DNA of 64,000 nt from Excoecaria cochinchinensis (Eukaryota; Streptophyta; Magnoliopsida; Malpighiales; Euphorbiaceae): positions 1,364,001 through 1,428,000 of the forward strand of contig CANTUQ010000076.1 in assembly GCA_947683425.1 (NCBI GenBank), given 5' to 3'. Positions 44,523 through 54,565 of the stretch are shown here, in pieces. Made by a program: the position numbers and the translations under genes. The first letter of the stretch is position 1. Each line of letters starts with the position of its first letter. The notes below the pieces were generated by a model. That model did not search any database, was not told the DNA's origin, and worked only from the letters and a program-made list of their open reading frames with translations.

Positions 44523-45107
44523 CTGTGAATAAGACAAACAATTAGTTTAGCATTGTGGGTATGAACAGACCTTATGATAGAAATTTAGGTGGCATTCTGT
44601 CTGGGTATGTCTAAACCAAAAAGATTTCAAAAAATTTGAGCAGCACCCCGGCAAGGGTGTACCCAACCTCCTGCATGAAAAGATAAGAAGAAGGGATAGG
44701 CCTCAGCCCCAAGCAACAATATAATATTTACATTTGCTAAAAAAACTGGCAGCACCCCAGCAAGAGTGTGCCCAAACTCTTACATAATGAAGAAGAAATA
44801 GAATGGAACGGGCCTCAGACCCCAAACAACAATGCAATATAATCACCTTTGCTTTCTAATTCTCAAATTATTTGCCTCAAAATATATGAATTCCTAAGGC
44901 CATATTTATACTCTAAACACTAATTATTCCTTGAACAGCATACGTTCGTGCACTCTTTATTTATTAACACAAATTTCATCCTATTAACTTATTTACAATG
45001 TCAATCAGGATTAAACAGGCCACTAATTCCATTAATTCAAAAGAAAAAGAAATCCCCTTGCTCATAATAATAATAAAAAAAATAAAAATGGAGGTATTTT
45101 TACTAAC
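44523..45107 (-). other. Predicted 5'-leader intron of C's sense gene
   Basis: Minus strand: donor CCAG|GTTAGT at 45107, acceptor GTCTTATTCACAG|GATG ending at 44523; 585 bp. Same position relative to ATG and TATA as B's intron. Contains two GGGTACACCCTTGCCGGGGTGC-type phrases also present in B's intron. Confidence 0.6.
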
Positions 45108-45263
45108 CTGGAAGTCGAGACCCACTGAAGAAGTTAAAAAACTGGAAACTGGTGCGAAAAAATGCAATTTGAAAAGACAAAAACGAAAAAAGACTATTGG
45201 AAACAAAGGAAAAGGCGTCGGTGTGAAGAAGAAGAAGAAGAAAATGATTTCCCATCGGTACTT

Positions 45264-45588
45264 GCGTCTTTATATAGATTTTAAGTACTGACGGGATTTC
45301 CGCCCATACAGCGACAGACGGGCATTCCGTCGGTCTATCCAGATTCCCTCATTAATTACCTAATTAATGCGCGTGATATGCACAATGCACGATTCGCCAG
45401 GTGGACTAGTACAGACGGGTTCACCGTCTGAATATAGGGATGGGTTAGCCGTCTGTCAGCCAAATCTATAAAATTCAACCATTTTTCTTGAATTTCGTGC
45501 CCCTTTCTTATTTTAGCTCCAAAATAGGCTCTTTTCTCTAGCTTTTTCCTTTTTTCCTCTTAGCAACTGTGGCCTTAGCTATCAAGGC
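45264..45588. promoter_or_regulatory. C divergent internal promoter with inverted repeats
   Basis: TATATAAAG on the minus strand (45268-45276) serves the sense gene; CTATAAAATTC on the plus strand (about 45464-45474) serves the antisense gene, about 200 bases apart. Between them lie GACGG/CCGTC near 45316-45331, CAGACGG/CCGTCTG at 45412-45430 and a worn GGGATGGGTTAGCCGTCTG. Layout equals B's. Confidence 0.67.
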
Positions 45589-46938
45589 ATGAATTCTCCT
45601 TTCCTTTCCAAGATGCACCGTATCTTAGATGATGCTCAAATTTGGGAACACAGTATTCTTGCCCCCCTTTCTGGATTGAGGTTTTTACGGAGAGTCCAGG
45701 TAGACTACACCCTTCTTTTGGCTGCAACCCACTTCTGGGATCCTCGTTTTTATGTTTTCAGGTTCACCTATCAGGAAATATGCCCCTTGCCTGAAGAATT
45801 TGCTGCTATCATTGGAAGCTGGTATCCACCTGGTGCTTTGCCTTGCGTACCTTGCTGCGGTTTGATCCAAATCCGGGGTATTGCCTTGTCCTTAAGTGTA
45901 GCTCCTTCTGACGCTTCTCGTCTAGTTCCTCAGGGCTCAGTATTTTCTTTGGAACCTCTAATTGAAGCAATGGATGAATTTTCCAACATCCCCTCATACA
46001 GCGTAAGTGTCATCTTCCTCTTCTGCCTGATGAAGTATCTAGTCGTGACCTCAGAGGAGCTGCTCGGAGACCCTCGTCTGTTTGGAATTTTGAATGACTT
46101 CCATCACGGGCTCACACCTTTCCCCCTTATTCTAGCTGAGACTATCTTGGGTTTGGACTCTGTTCATGTCGGGTCTACGACTTCATTCTTTGGGAACCCC
46201 TTATTACTCCAGGTACGTCATTGTTTTAAAAGGTAGTGCGTCCCTTGTGGATTTTCACACTAGCTTTTCTTAGCGGGAAGTGCGTCCTTTTAGATTTTCA
46301 CACAGCCCTATGCCTAATTTTTGCCTGAAGTAAATCCAACTTACTCCAGCGGCTTATCTTTGCCTTTTATTTTATTCTCTTTGGCTTTTATTTTCTTTGT
46401 CTTTCTTTGTTTCCCCTATCAGATTTGGTTGCAGGAGAAATTAAAGCTTTTGTCAGAGCTACCTCCTAGAGTTATCAATCGTTACTCTGCGAAGTATTTC
46501 CTCCCTCGACGTCGTCTGCATTTACCTGGGACTCCTGATGAGTGCATTACCAGATTTAGTGAGATGTCTGATGATGATATTAGCTTTACTCACGCTTGGC
46601 TTCCCTTGTCCGGTGCAGTTATTGATGGGTCTTCAGGATGTGTTCCCTTATGCGGGCTCCGCGAGGTGACTTTCTACATCACAGCTCGTTGTTCCCGTCA
46701 ACTCGGAGTAACTCAGGATGTGGTGAGACTCCCTCTATCCTTTTGAGGTGGAGTCCTTTATGCGGCCTTTGCCTCCCGCTATCATGAGCTTTGGAGCCGA
46801 CTTCCATTGAAAACCGTCATACCTTTGCTCGGGAGCCACTCTACCATGGCGTACAAGAGATGGATACTTAGCCCGGCAGCTGATAACCGAACCCGACTAC
46901 TGAGGCATTTAGCCAGCGAGGGTGGTAGCAGGGCATAG
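45589..46938 (+). pseudogene. C antisense gene (aORF), two exons, plant-mobile-domain/DUF7745-like
   Basis: Exon 1, 45589-46212, 208 codons from MNSPFLSKMHRILDD to LLLQ; donor CAG|GTACGT; intron 46213-46422 (210 bp) ending TTTCCCCTATCAG; exon 2 46423-46938 from IWLQEKLKLLSELPP to GGSRA, 171 codons. Exon 1 length, phase and flanking residues equal B's. Residues THFWDPRFYVFRFTYQE and FAAIIGSWYPPGALP suggest a plant mobile domain/DUF7745-type protein. One TGA at 46744-46746 (LSF*GGV, where B has CGG) is the only stop in 379 codons. It is antisense to C and ends about 390 bases from the pol stop, convergent with it. Function unknown. Confidence 0.77.
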
Positions 46939-47324
46939 TTTAGCTTTACATGCATTTTGAGCAGTATGTTTCTTTTTAAAGTAGAATTGGACAATAATGT
47001 AAATGAATAAATCAAACTTATTTCATTTCACAAATTTGTGTGCACTTCAGTATGACTTCAACATACATGATCGCTTTTTTGACATTAATTCAATTATGCA
47101 AGACTACATTCATTCATGGAGCTAAATCTTGACAGCATCAAACTCCTGTCTCCAATCAGCCCTCTCGGGTTTTCATGATTGGATATTTTCTCTCAAGCCT
47201 CTAATTTTTGCCCAGGATGCCTTTTTTCGATTTTCACCCTGACGAGGCGCCCGATTTTAGCAGGGCCGTCTTTTTTCGGTTTTCGAGCCGCGGGGCTTTC
47301 ATTCTCTTCTTTTGATTTTGGTCT

Positions 47325-49298
47325 TTAGCCATGGAACCTTTTGAGTCTGAATTCGTTACCATCGCTATCCGATAAGATTGCAGCTACTTTGGATAATAGC
47401 TTCTTGAGGATATATGGTCCTTCCCAAGTTGGTCTGAATTTTCCTCTGATATCTGGTACGCCTGGTCTCATCTGTTTGAACACCAAATCCCTCTCCTTTA
47501 GCGGATGCTTTTTCACCTTTTTTCCAAATGATCTGGCTAGCCATTTCTGATAGATCTGATTATGATAGTAAGCTTTCATTCTGCTTTCATATAATAAGTT
47601 CAAATGCTGTAACCTCTCTTGCATCCATTCGGCTTCCGGAATCTGAGCTTCCATGACTACTCTCAGTGATTTAAGCTCTACCTCAACCGGCAGCACTGCC
47701 TCTGTTCCATGAACCAAAGAATACGGAGTAACGCCTATAGATGTCCTCACCGTCGTTCTGTAACCCCACAATGCAAAGGGAAGCTTCTCTGCCCAGTCTT
47801 TGTAGGTTTGAACCATCTTGGCTAGGATTCTCTTCACATTCTTGTTGGCGGCCTCTACTGCCCCGTTAGCTTGTGGTCGATAAGGGGAGGATTTGTGGTG
47901 CTCAATCCCGTTCTTCTCAAGAAGTTTTCTAGTTTCCCCCATGAATTGCACCCCGTTATCAGACACTATGTGATGTGGGAGGCTATATCTGCATATCAGA
48001 TTTCTTTCAATGAACCTGGCCATATCTTTTGCGTCAATCTTCTTAAAGGACTCTGCCTCCACCCATTTTGTAAAATAGTCGATTACGACTATTATATATC
48101 TGTGTCCGTTGGATGCCGTAGGGCGGATTTCTCCAATAATGTCTATTCCCCAAGCAGCGAATGGCCAAGGTGATGTTAGGCTGTGTAGCTCTGACACTGG
48201 CAAATGCCTTAAGTCTGCGTATTGCTGGCACAGTTGGCACTGCTTCACATATTTTGAGCAATCGTTATCCATCATAAGCCAGTAGAAGCCTTGCCTCATG
48301 ATCTTTTTTGCTAATGTCAGCCCATTCATATGGGCTCCACATATTCCGGCTTGTGTTTCTTCCATTACCCTCCTGGCTTCTTTTTCGTCCAAACACCTCA
48401 ATTGGATACCATCAGCTTGCCGTTTGTACATTATCCCATTTATACAAATGAACTGGGTAGACAGCTTACGAATCATCCTTTGATCCTTTTCAGTAGCCTC
48501 CTCTGCAAATGTCGCATTCTCTAGGTAATTCATAATGTCATGATACCATGGCTTTCCATCCGCCACTTCTACTTCCATAACTGATCTTGATTCGAAGCTA
48601 GGTCTCTCAAAACTATAGATTAAAACTGGCTTCATGTGCACCCCTTCAGGGTTGTCCCACATTGATACTAGCGTGGCGAGCGCATCGGCTAACTGATCTT
48701 CGTCCCTGGGAATGAAATGGAATGTGCATACTTCGAATTGACTGCTCAGGTCTCTCAAACGCCAGATATATGGCATTAGCCTCTCTTCTTTCACGGACCA
48801 TTCACCTCAGATTTGATTGACCACCAAGGAAGAATCACCAAACACTTCCACACTCTTCGCTCCTAAAGCTATTAACGCCTCCAATCCAAAAACACATGCT
48901 TCGTATTTAGCTTCGTTATTGGTAGCCTTGAATCTCAACTTTTTTGCCAACGGAAGCTTTTCGTCATCCGGGGTTATCAGAATGACTCCTACTCCTTCCC
49001 CTTTGTTATTTACAGCTCCGTCAAAGTGTAATTTCCAACCTTGAATCCCGATAGCTGCCACATCCTCATCTGGAAAGTTAAACTCGTATGAGTCTCCTTG
49101 GATTGGGTGTTCTGCTAGAAATTCCGCCACTGCACGCCCTTTGATGGTCTTCCGGGTGAAATACTCCACATCAAATTCTTGAAGTAACAGCAACCACCTA
49201 CCCATTTTCCCAAGCAAAGATGGGGCCTCTTGCAAATATCTCAGGGGATAATGCCTCGCGACTGCCTGCACTTTGTAAGCATGAAAGTAATGTCGCAA
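47325..49298 (-). pseudogene. pol: C RNase H end, archaeal-type RNase H and integrase
   Basis: Continues the RNase H (MRHYFHAYKVQ, GRWLLLLQEFDVEYF). The archaeal-type RNase H follows with acidic residues in LHFDGAV, NNEAKYEA, VFGDSSLV and DQLADALA. Integrase keeps its zinc site (HMNG ... CQLCQQY), D in AAWGIDIIG, D in SDNGVQF and E in ANGAVEAANKN, and a GPYILKKLL module; it ends FRLKRFHG. A TGA at 48807-48809 (NQI*GEW, CGA expected) is the only stop. Compared with B it lacks about seven codons before RLKRFHG. Confidence 0.88.
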
Positions 49299-49310
49299 TT
49301 TCTTAGAAGC

Positions 49311-51008
49311 CTAGATTACTGCAAGGCAAATCTTTTCTACCTCTATGTATTTGACTTCGTAGGCTAATAACTTCTTGCTGAGGTAATAAACAGCAAATTC
49401 CACTCCAAAATCATCCTCTTGGGCCATCATAGCACCTGCAGAATTGTCTTCTATGGCCAGGTATAGGATCAGTGGCTTGACTGGCCGTGGTGGTCTTAGT
49501 ACCGGTGGATTCAACAAATATTCTCTGACAGTATCAAAAGCCTTTTGGCAATTCTCGTTCCATACTACTGGTTGATCTTTTCTGAGTAGTTTAAAGATTG
49601 GCTCACAGATCGAAGTAAGCTTAGCGATAAACCTACTGATGTATTGTAGCCTGCCCAGAAAGCTTCTTACATCCTTCTCCTTCTGCGGTATCGGCATTTC
49701 TCTGATGGCCTTAACCTTATCTGGGTCAATCTCAATTCCCCTTTTACTAACTATGTGTCCTAGGAGCTTCCCTGAGGTAACGCTAAAAATACACTTTTTA
49801 GGATTCAACCGCAAGTTGTACTTATCTATCCTTCGAAAGAACTTTTCCAGGGCTTCAAAATGGCCTTCTCTAGTGGCTGACTTGATAATCATATCGTCCA
49901 CGTATACCTCTACCTCTTTATGAATCAAATCATCCAATATCTTTGTTGCCATTCTCTGATAAGTGGCCCCTGCATTTTTCAGGCCAAAAGGCATCACACG
50001 ATAAGCGTAAGTCCCCCACTCTGTGATGAAGGCCGTCTTGATCCGATCAATTACTTCATTGAGAATTTGATTGCAGCCCGCGTAACCATCTCCGAAGCTA
50101 TACATCTCACAAGCAGCGGCACTGTCTATTAGTACGTCTATATGAGGCAATGAAAAATCATCTTTTGGACAGGCCTTATTCAGATCCCGATAATCCACGC
50201 ATACTCTTACTTTGCCATTCTTTTTGGCTACAGGGACAACATTGGCCAACCATGTTGGGTATTGCACCTCGACTAGGAACTTGGCTTTGATTTGCTGGTG
50301 AATCTCTTCTTTCACTTTCTCCGCCCATTCCGACCTAAGCCTTCTCAACTTCTGCTTAACAGGTTTATGGTCTGGATAGGTGGGGATAGCATGCTCTGCG
50401 ACTTTCCGATCGATTCCTGGCATATCTTCGTAGGTCCAGGCAAAGACTTTTTCATATTTTTTTAAGATTTTCTCAAATTTTTCTCGTTCTTCAGGAGTTA
50501 TATTTGATGCTATCAAAATTTCTTTTGGATTGTCTAGGGTTCCAAAATTGAATGGAGTAGCATCAGTTGAGTCAATATCAAATATGGATGGATAATGATC
50601 ATGATCATGCATAGTAAAATCATCAGAAACATCACACAAGTAAGCAAAACCATTCGATTTATTAATAAGATTGAAATTATCATTGATATCATTGAAAAGT
50701 TCTGGAGCAAAAAGAAAATCTAAACTATCTTACTCTTCCTCCTCTTCTAGTGTATCTACCATAGTTGACGTTTTCGCATCACATCGGCCCTTTGGAATCT
50801 CCTCATCCATCTTCCGCACAGCTTCCTCTATCTTGGCCTTTCCTTTCAGCTGGGTGGTTATCATCTTTTCAGTAATTATTTCTTCCGGCATCTCGCGGTC
50901 CCAAATTGTCCTATTGGTCATGATTTCTTCATCCCAAAAACCCTCTGCTGGCTTGATTAATCCAATGCCCCAGTCATAGACATCATTGAAAACCTCGAAC
51001 CCTGGCAC
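49311..51008 (-). pseudogene. pol: C reverse transcriptase and RNase H start
   Basis: Linker MPGFEVFNDVYDWGIG to an acidic EEEEE tract, TAA at 50730-50732, then RT: VRVCVDYRDLNKACPKD, YSFGDGYAGCNQI, AYRVMPFGLKNAGATYQRM, YVDDMIIKS, KLLGHIVSKRGIE. RNase H begins LILYLAIEDNSAGAMMAQE and ends KICLAVI at a TAG (49311-49313) where TGG is expected. Catalytic DD is intact. Confidence 0.88.
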
Positions 51009-51014
51009 AATTCT

Positions 51015-52295
51015 TCAATCCAGCCACTGCGGTTCATTGTCTCCTGCATAGGCACATGCTGCGGCCGCTGGCACAAAGGTCTTCCAAATATGGGGAACTT
51101 CCATTTTCGACTTCTCGCCCTTCTTTACGGCACCTGTATATCCAAGACCCCTCTTGTCCTTTTGACCCTTAGTGGTAACGGCTGTCGGTATCCCTTGGGA
51201 ATTCTTGCCCAGCCCTGCACCAAGGAGGAATGACATTTTCTTCATCATATTCAATACTTGGGGGCTTTCTTCCTTCTGTCCTTCTTTGCCTATCATGGTG
51301 ACATGAAACCCATTAAACGGCTGCTTGGCTATCTCCAGCACTGAAACCTGATTCTCTCGTGCAGCCTTTATAGTCACGATTTGGCCCTCATAAGGTATCT
51401 TTACCATCTGATGCAGTATAGAGGGGACTCCTCCCAATCTATGAAACCATGGTCTGCCTAGCAAAGCTGAGAAATTGGCGCGTATGGGCAACACCACAAA
51501 CTCTACTTCTGATTCTACCGGTCTCGTTTTTACCACCGCTGTGAAGGTTCCCGAAGCCTGCCTACGCGAGTTGTCATATGCCGTGATGGTAAGATCAGAT
51601 TTTGCCAACATATCCTCTGTTACCCCAAAAGCTGCTATTGCTACCTGTGGGCATACATTTATGGAAGAACCATCATCCACCATCACACAGGCGGTATGCT
51701 TTTGATTAATCTGCGCCCTTATGTAAAGAGGGCGATTATGGTTGCGACCTTCTGCCGGCAGATCCGCACTGGTAAAAACTACATTTTCTCCCGATCCTCC
51801 TTTTACTACCTCCAGAAGTTCCGTAGGTGAAATGGTTGTAGCCACAGTTGCTTTGCATAAAGCCTCCACCACCTTCTGCCTATGTGATGGCAACTGTCTC
51901 AAAAGATCCCATATTGAAACCCGAGCCGGCGTCTTTTTCAGTTGCTTGACAATCGGATCTTCCTCTGGCTCCTTTCCCCTTCTGTCCTCAATCGGCTCTT
52001 GTGGCTTCTCTACTTTTGGGGCTACCCTTCCACTCCGGGTCATAGCTCCCACTTCCTTTCTCTTTGGTTCTTCTCCTTCCTCTTCCGAACCCCAAAGGTC
52101 GGAAAATGTTTCCAAATCATCATTTTCAGTTCCACTATCATCAGTGGACCAGCAATCGATCACTGCAGTGGGAAGCCCTTCTTCACTCCCCTCATAGAGG
52201 CTCGTGACAGCAGTGTGGATATCGTTGCTGTATAGTTCCTTCAACACAAAGTTCTCGGGCAAACTGGACCCGATCATATTCACTGGCGGAGGCAT
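51015..52295 (-). pseudogene. pro: C protease region
   Basis: Same frame as gag. Contains the conserved QLKKTPARVSIWDLLRQLPSH, the aspartic protease motif VMVDDGSSINVCP, LLGRPWFHRLGGVPS, and a G-patch-like GAGLGKNSQGIP ... KRGLGYTG. Bounded by TAA at 52317 and TGA at 51015. The G-patch-like tail is also present in B. Confidence 0.85.
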
Positions 52296-52316
52296 GTTAT
52301 TGTACCCAGCTTTCTT

Positions 52317-53630
52317 TTAACCCCCTCTCTTTTCTGGATCTGTGATCTGTTTTGAGTCGATCAGATCCTGAATTGCATGCCTCAAAGTCCTACAGCTATC
52401 AGTTACATGTCCAGTGTGCTGATGATATGCACAATACTCATCGTCTTTGTGTCCTAGCGTGCCTTGACTTCTCGCAGGTCTGGGTGGTAGGGGTTGCAGC
52501 TTATTCTCTTTCATCAGTCTTCTTAGTACCCATGATAAGGACCTCCCGAGATTGGAGAAATGTCTCAGAGTGGCGTTTGTAGCTGACACCTCAGCAATCT
52601 TCCTTGTACCACTAGCAAAACTTGTTGGTCTGCTGGCCCTTTGACTCCCATTACCTCTCTTAGGATAGTTCTCATTTCCTGCTTTCCTAACAAGGTACTC
52701 TCCCTCGGTCTCAATGGCGATGTCCTTCAGGGACTCCCAATCTTTTAGTCCTTTCATCCTTAATCCATTCCTCAAATACGGGCTCGCATTTTTAATGAAT
52801 AATCGTATTTGATCCTGGGTATCTGGTTTCCTCTTCATTTCCATCACCCGATTCCTCCACCGAGTTAGATACTCATGGAAGGACTCTCCTTCTCTCAGCT
52901 GTAACAGTTTCAGGTCCTTCAGGGTTACCTCCATTCTTGTACTGCAATCATATTGCCTCAAAAATTCTTCTGTCAATAAATCCCAGTCTTCCTTAGTTCG
53001 GCGATCGAGCCCGTGATACCAACCCACTGCCGGGCCCGTCAAGCTCAAGCAAAAGTATTCAATCTTCTGCTTCCTCGTTAAAGTGGTGCCTTTCATCACC
53101 AATGAGTACTGCTTTATATGTGCTAGGGGATCAGAAGTACCGTCAAACTTTGGCACGTCCGGCATCTTAAAGTTCATTGGGACCAGATCTTCTCCTTCTA
53201 ACTCTTTATCCTCAGGATTCACTCCTTGGCATTTTGTCAACATCCTCGTCATAGCTTCAAATCTCTCCTCCACCTTCCTCCAGATGGCCTCTTCAATTTG
53301 AGGGGCTTTTCCTTTCTCAGACATATGTTCCTCATATTCCTCATCTTCCCAATCATCATCCAGCCTCGGGACAGGTCTTCCCCTATGTGCCCCCGAAGTA
53401 GTAGCTCTTAGGTTCACGAGTGGCGGCCGAGTTTCATCTTGTGGGTCCTCTCTGACCTCTTCCCTTTCATTATTCCTCACAGGAGGAGGTTGTGGGTTTT
53501 GCGGGGCTGCTTGTTGACCCATTGCGGCTATCATTTCCAACACTCGGTTCTCAAACGCTTCCAACCTTTGGTCCACTTCCTCTGCTATCATTGCCCTAGT
53601 GGCCTCTGCCCCTCTCGGTGAATTTGCCAT
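52317..53630 (-). CDS. gag: C gag (437 residues)
   Basis: Open from MANSPRGAEATRAM to a TAA at 52317 that interrupts the gag-protease frame. Capsid features: VPKFDGTSDPLAHIKQYSL, IEYFCLSLTGPAVGWYHGL, EEFLRQYDCSTRMEVTLKDLK, FHEYLTRWRNRVMEMKRKPD, FIKNASPYLRNGLRMKGL. The zinc knuckle is a C-x2-H-x4-H-x4-C variant (CAYHQHTGHVTDSC). The frame is open a further 49 codons upstream of this ATG to a splice-acceptor-like TTTTTCAG at 53780-53787, so the true N-terminus may be longer and joined by splicing. This is the least damaged gag here. Confidence 0.85.
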   Translation of the reverse strand: MANSPRGAEATRAMIAEEVDQRLEAFENRVLEMIAAMGQQAAPQNPQPPPVRNNEREEVREDPQDETRPPLVNLRATTSGAHRGRPVPRLDDDWEDEEYEEHMSEKGKAPQIEEAIWRKVEERFEAMTRMLTKCQGVNPEDKELEGEDLVPMNFKMPDVPKFDGTSDPLAHIKQYSLVMKGTTLTRKQKIEYFCLSLTGPAVGWYHGLDRRTKEDWDLLTEEFLRQYDCSTRMEVTLKDLKLLQLREGESFHEYLTRWRNRVMEMKRKPDTQDQIRLFIKNASPYLRNGLRMKGLKDWESLKDIAIETEGEYLVRKAGNENYPKRGNGSQRASRPTSFASGTRKIAEVSATNATLRHFSNLGRSLSWVLRRLMKENKLQPLPPRPARSQGTLGHKDDEYCAYHQHTGHVTDSCRTLRHAIQDLIDSKQITDPEKRGG

Positions 53631-54546
53631 TTCTTCGGGTACAGAAAACTGATCTGAAGTGGCATAACTGGTCTCAGAAGAACTGTCCGGATACTCTATC
53701 CTTTCTGGTAACTTGAAAAATGGATTCCTGCGTAGCCGTCCTCGGGACCCTCTTGTCCACCTAGGCGAATCTATGATGGCTGAAAAACATAGGGCTTAGG
53801 ATGATGCATGATTGCGCAAAATAATGCATGATCGTGCTATGCAGCACTCACAAGCCACAAGCAAGCACATAGGTCCTTCCAACCTTATTACTCCCGCACA
53901 CGCGGTTATAGTCTCTTTCCTAGGTGGGATTAGCCCATGGGTCAATCTGGGGACCCGATGAACGCGTATGGTGCACAGTGAAAATCCGGCAGCATAACCT
54001 CTCCTAACTAATGCACAGGCAGATGGGTTATGATCATTATGTATTTAGGCAATCCGAATAAGGCGTCCTGGGCCTATCGGGGCATGAAAGCCTTTGATTA
54101 GGTGACCAGTCGAACTATCCGGGTTTCTTTAATACCTAATGATCCATACAGCAAGCATCGTATTAAGGTTCATACCACTTAGAGGAAGTAACTATTTCCA
54201 TTTACATGAGCTTTAGTCAAAGGGTGGTGTTACTTTAGGGCTACCCAAGCATGGTCCCTGCCAACGGGTCTAGCTCATCACGAGCGTAACGACCGATCGG
54301 TTCACCATTTAATATACCATGATGGTACGAGGCTTGGGCTGGTGATTATCCTTAACACTTCCCTAAATTGAGTGAAAATAGGGTCGTGCTTCAAGAACGC
54401 ACCGAGGCTAAAAGAGGGACCAAACTAGCATAGATTTAAGGCTCTAATGCGATGCAATGCAGATTTTGAAAGATGGTGAAATTTTTAAGCTAAAATCTAA
54501 TTGCAAATTTTAATCAAAGTACTTTCGAATCGAAGTCTCGAGTACG
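53631..54546 (-). other. C leader
   Basis: Between PBS and gag ATG. Contains the open extension of gag (53631-53778), a CATG-rich patch, and blocks shared with the leaders of B and D (CGGGGCATGAAAGCCTTTG, CCTGCCAACGGGTCTAGCTC). No other gene. Confidence 0.6.
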
Positions 54547-54564
54547 TCCCCAGTGGAGTCGCCA
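54547..54564 (-). other. Primer-binding site of C
   Basis: Minus strand TGGCGACTCCACTGGGGA, one base after the LTR end CGCGTCACA. Confidence 0.94.
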
Positions 54565-54565
54565 C

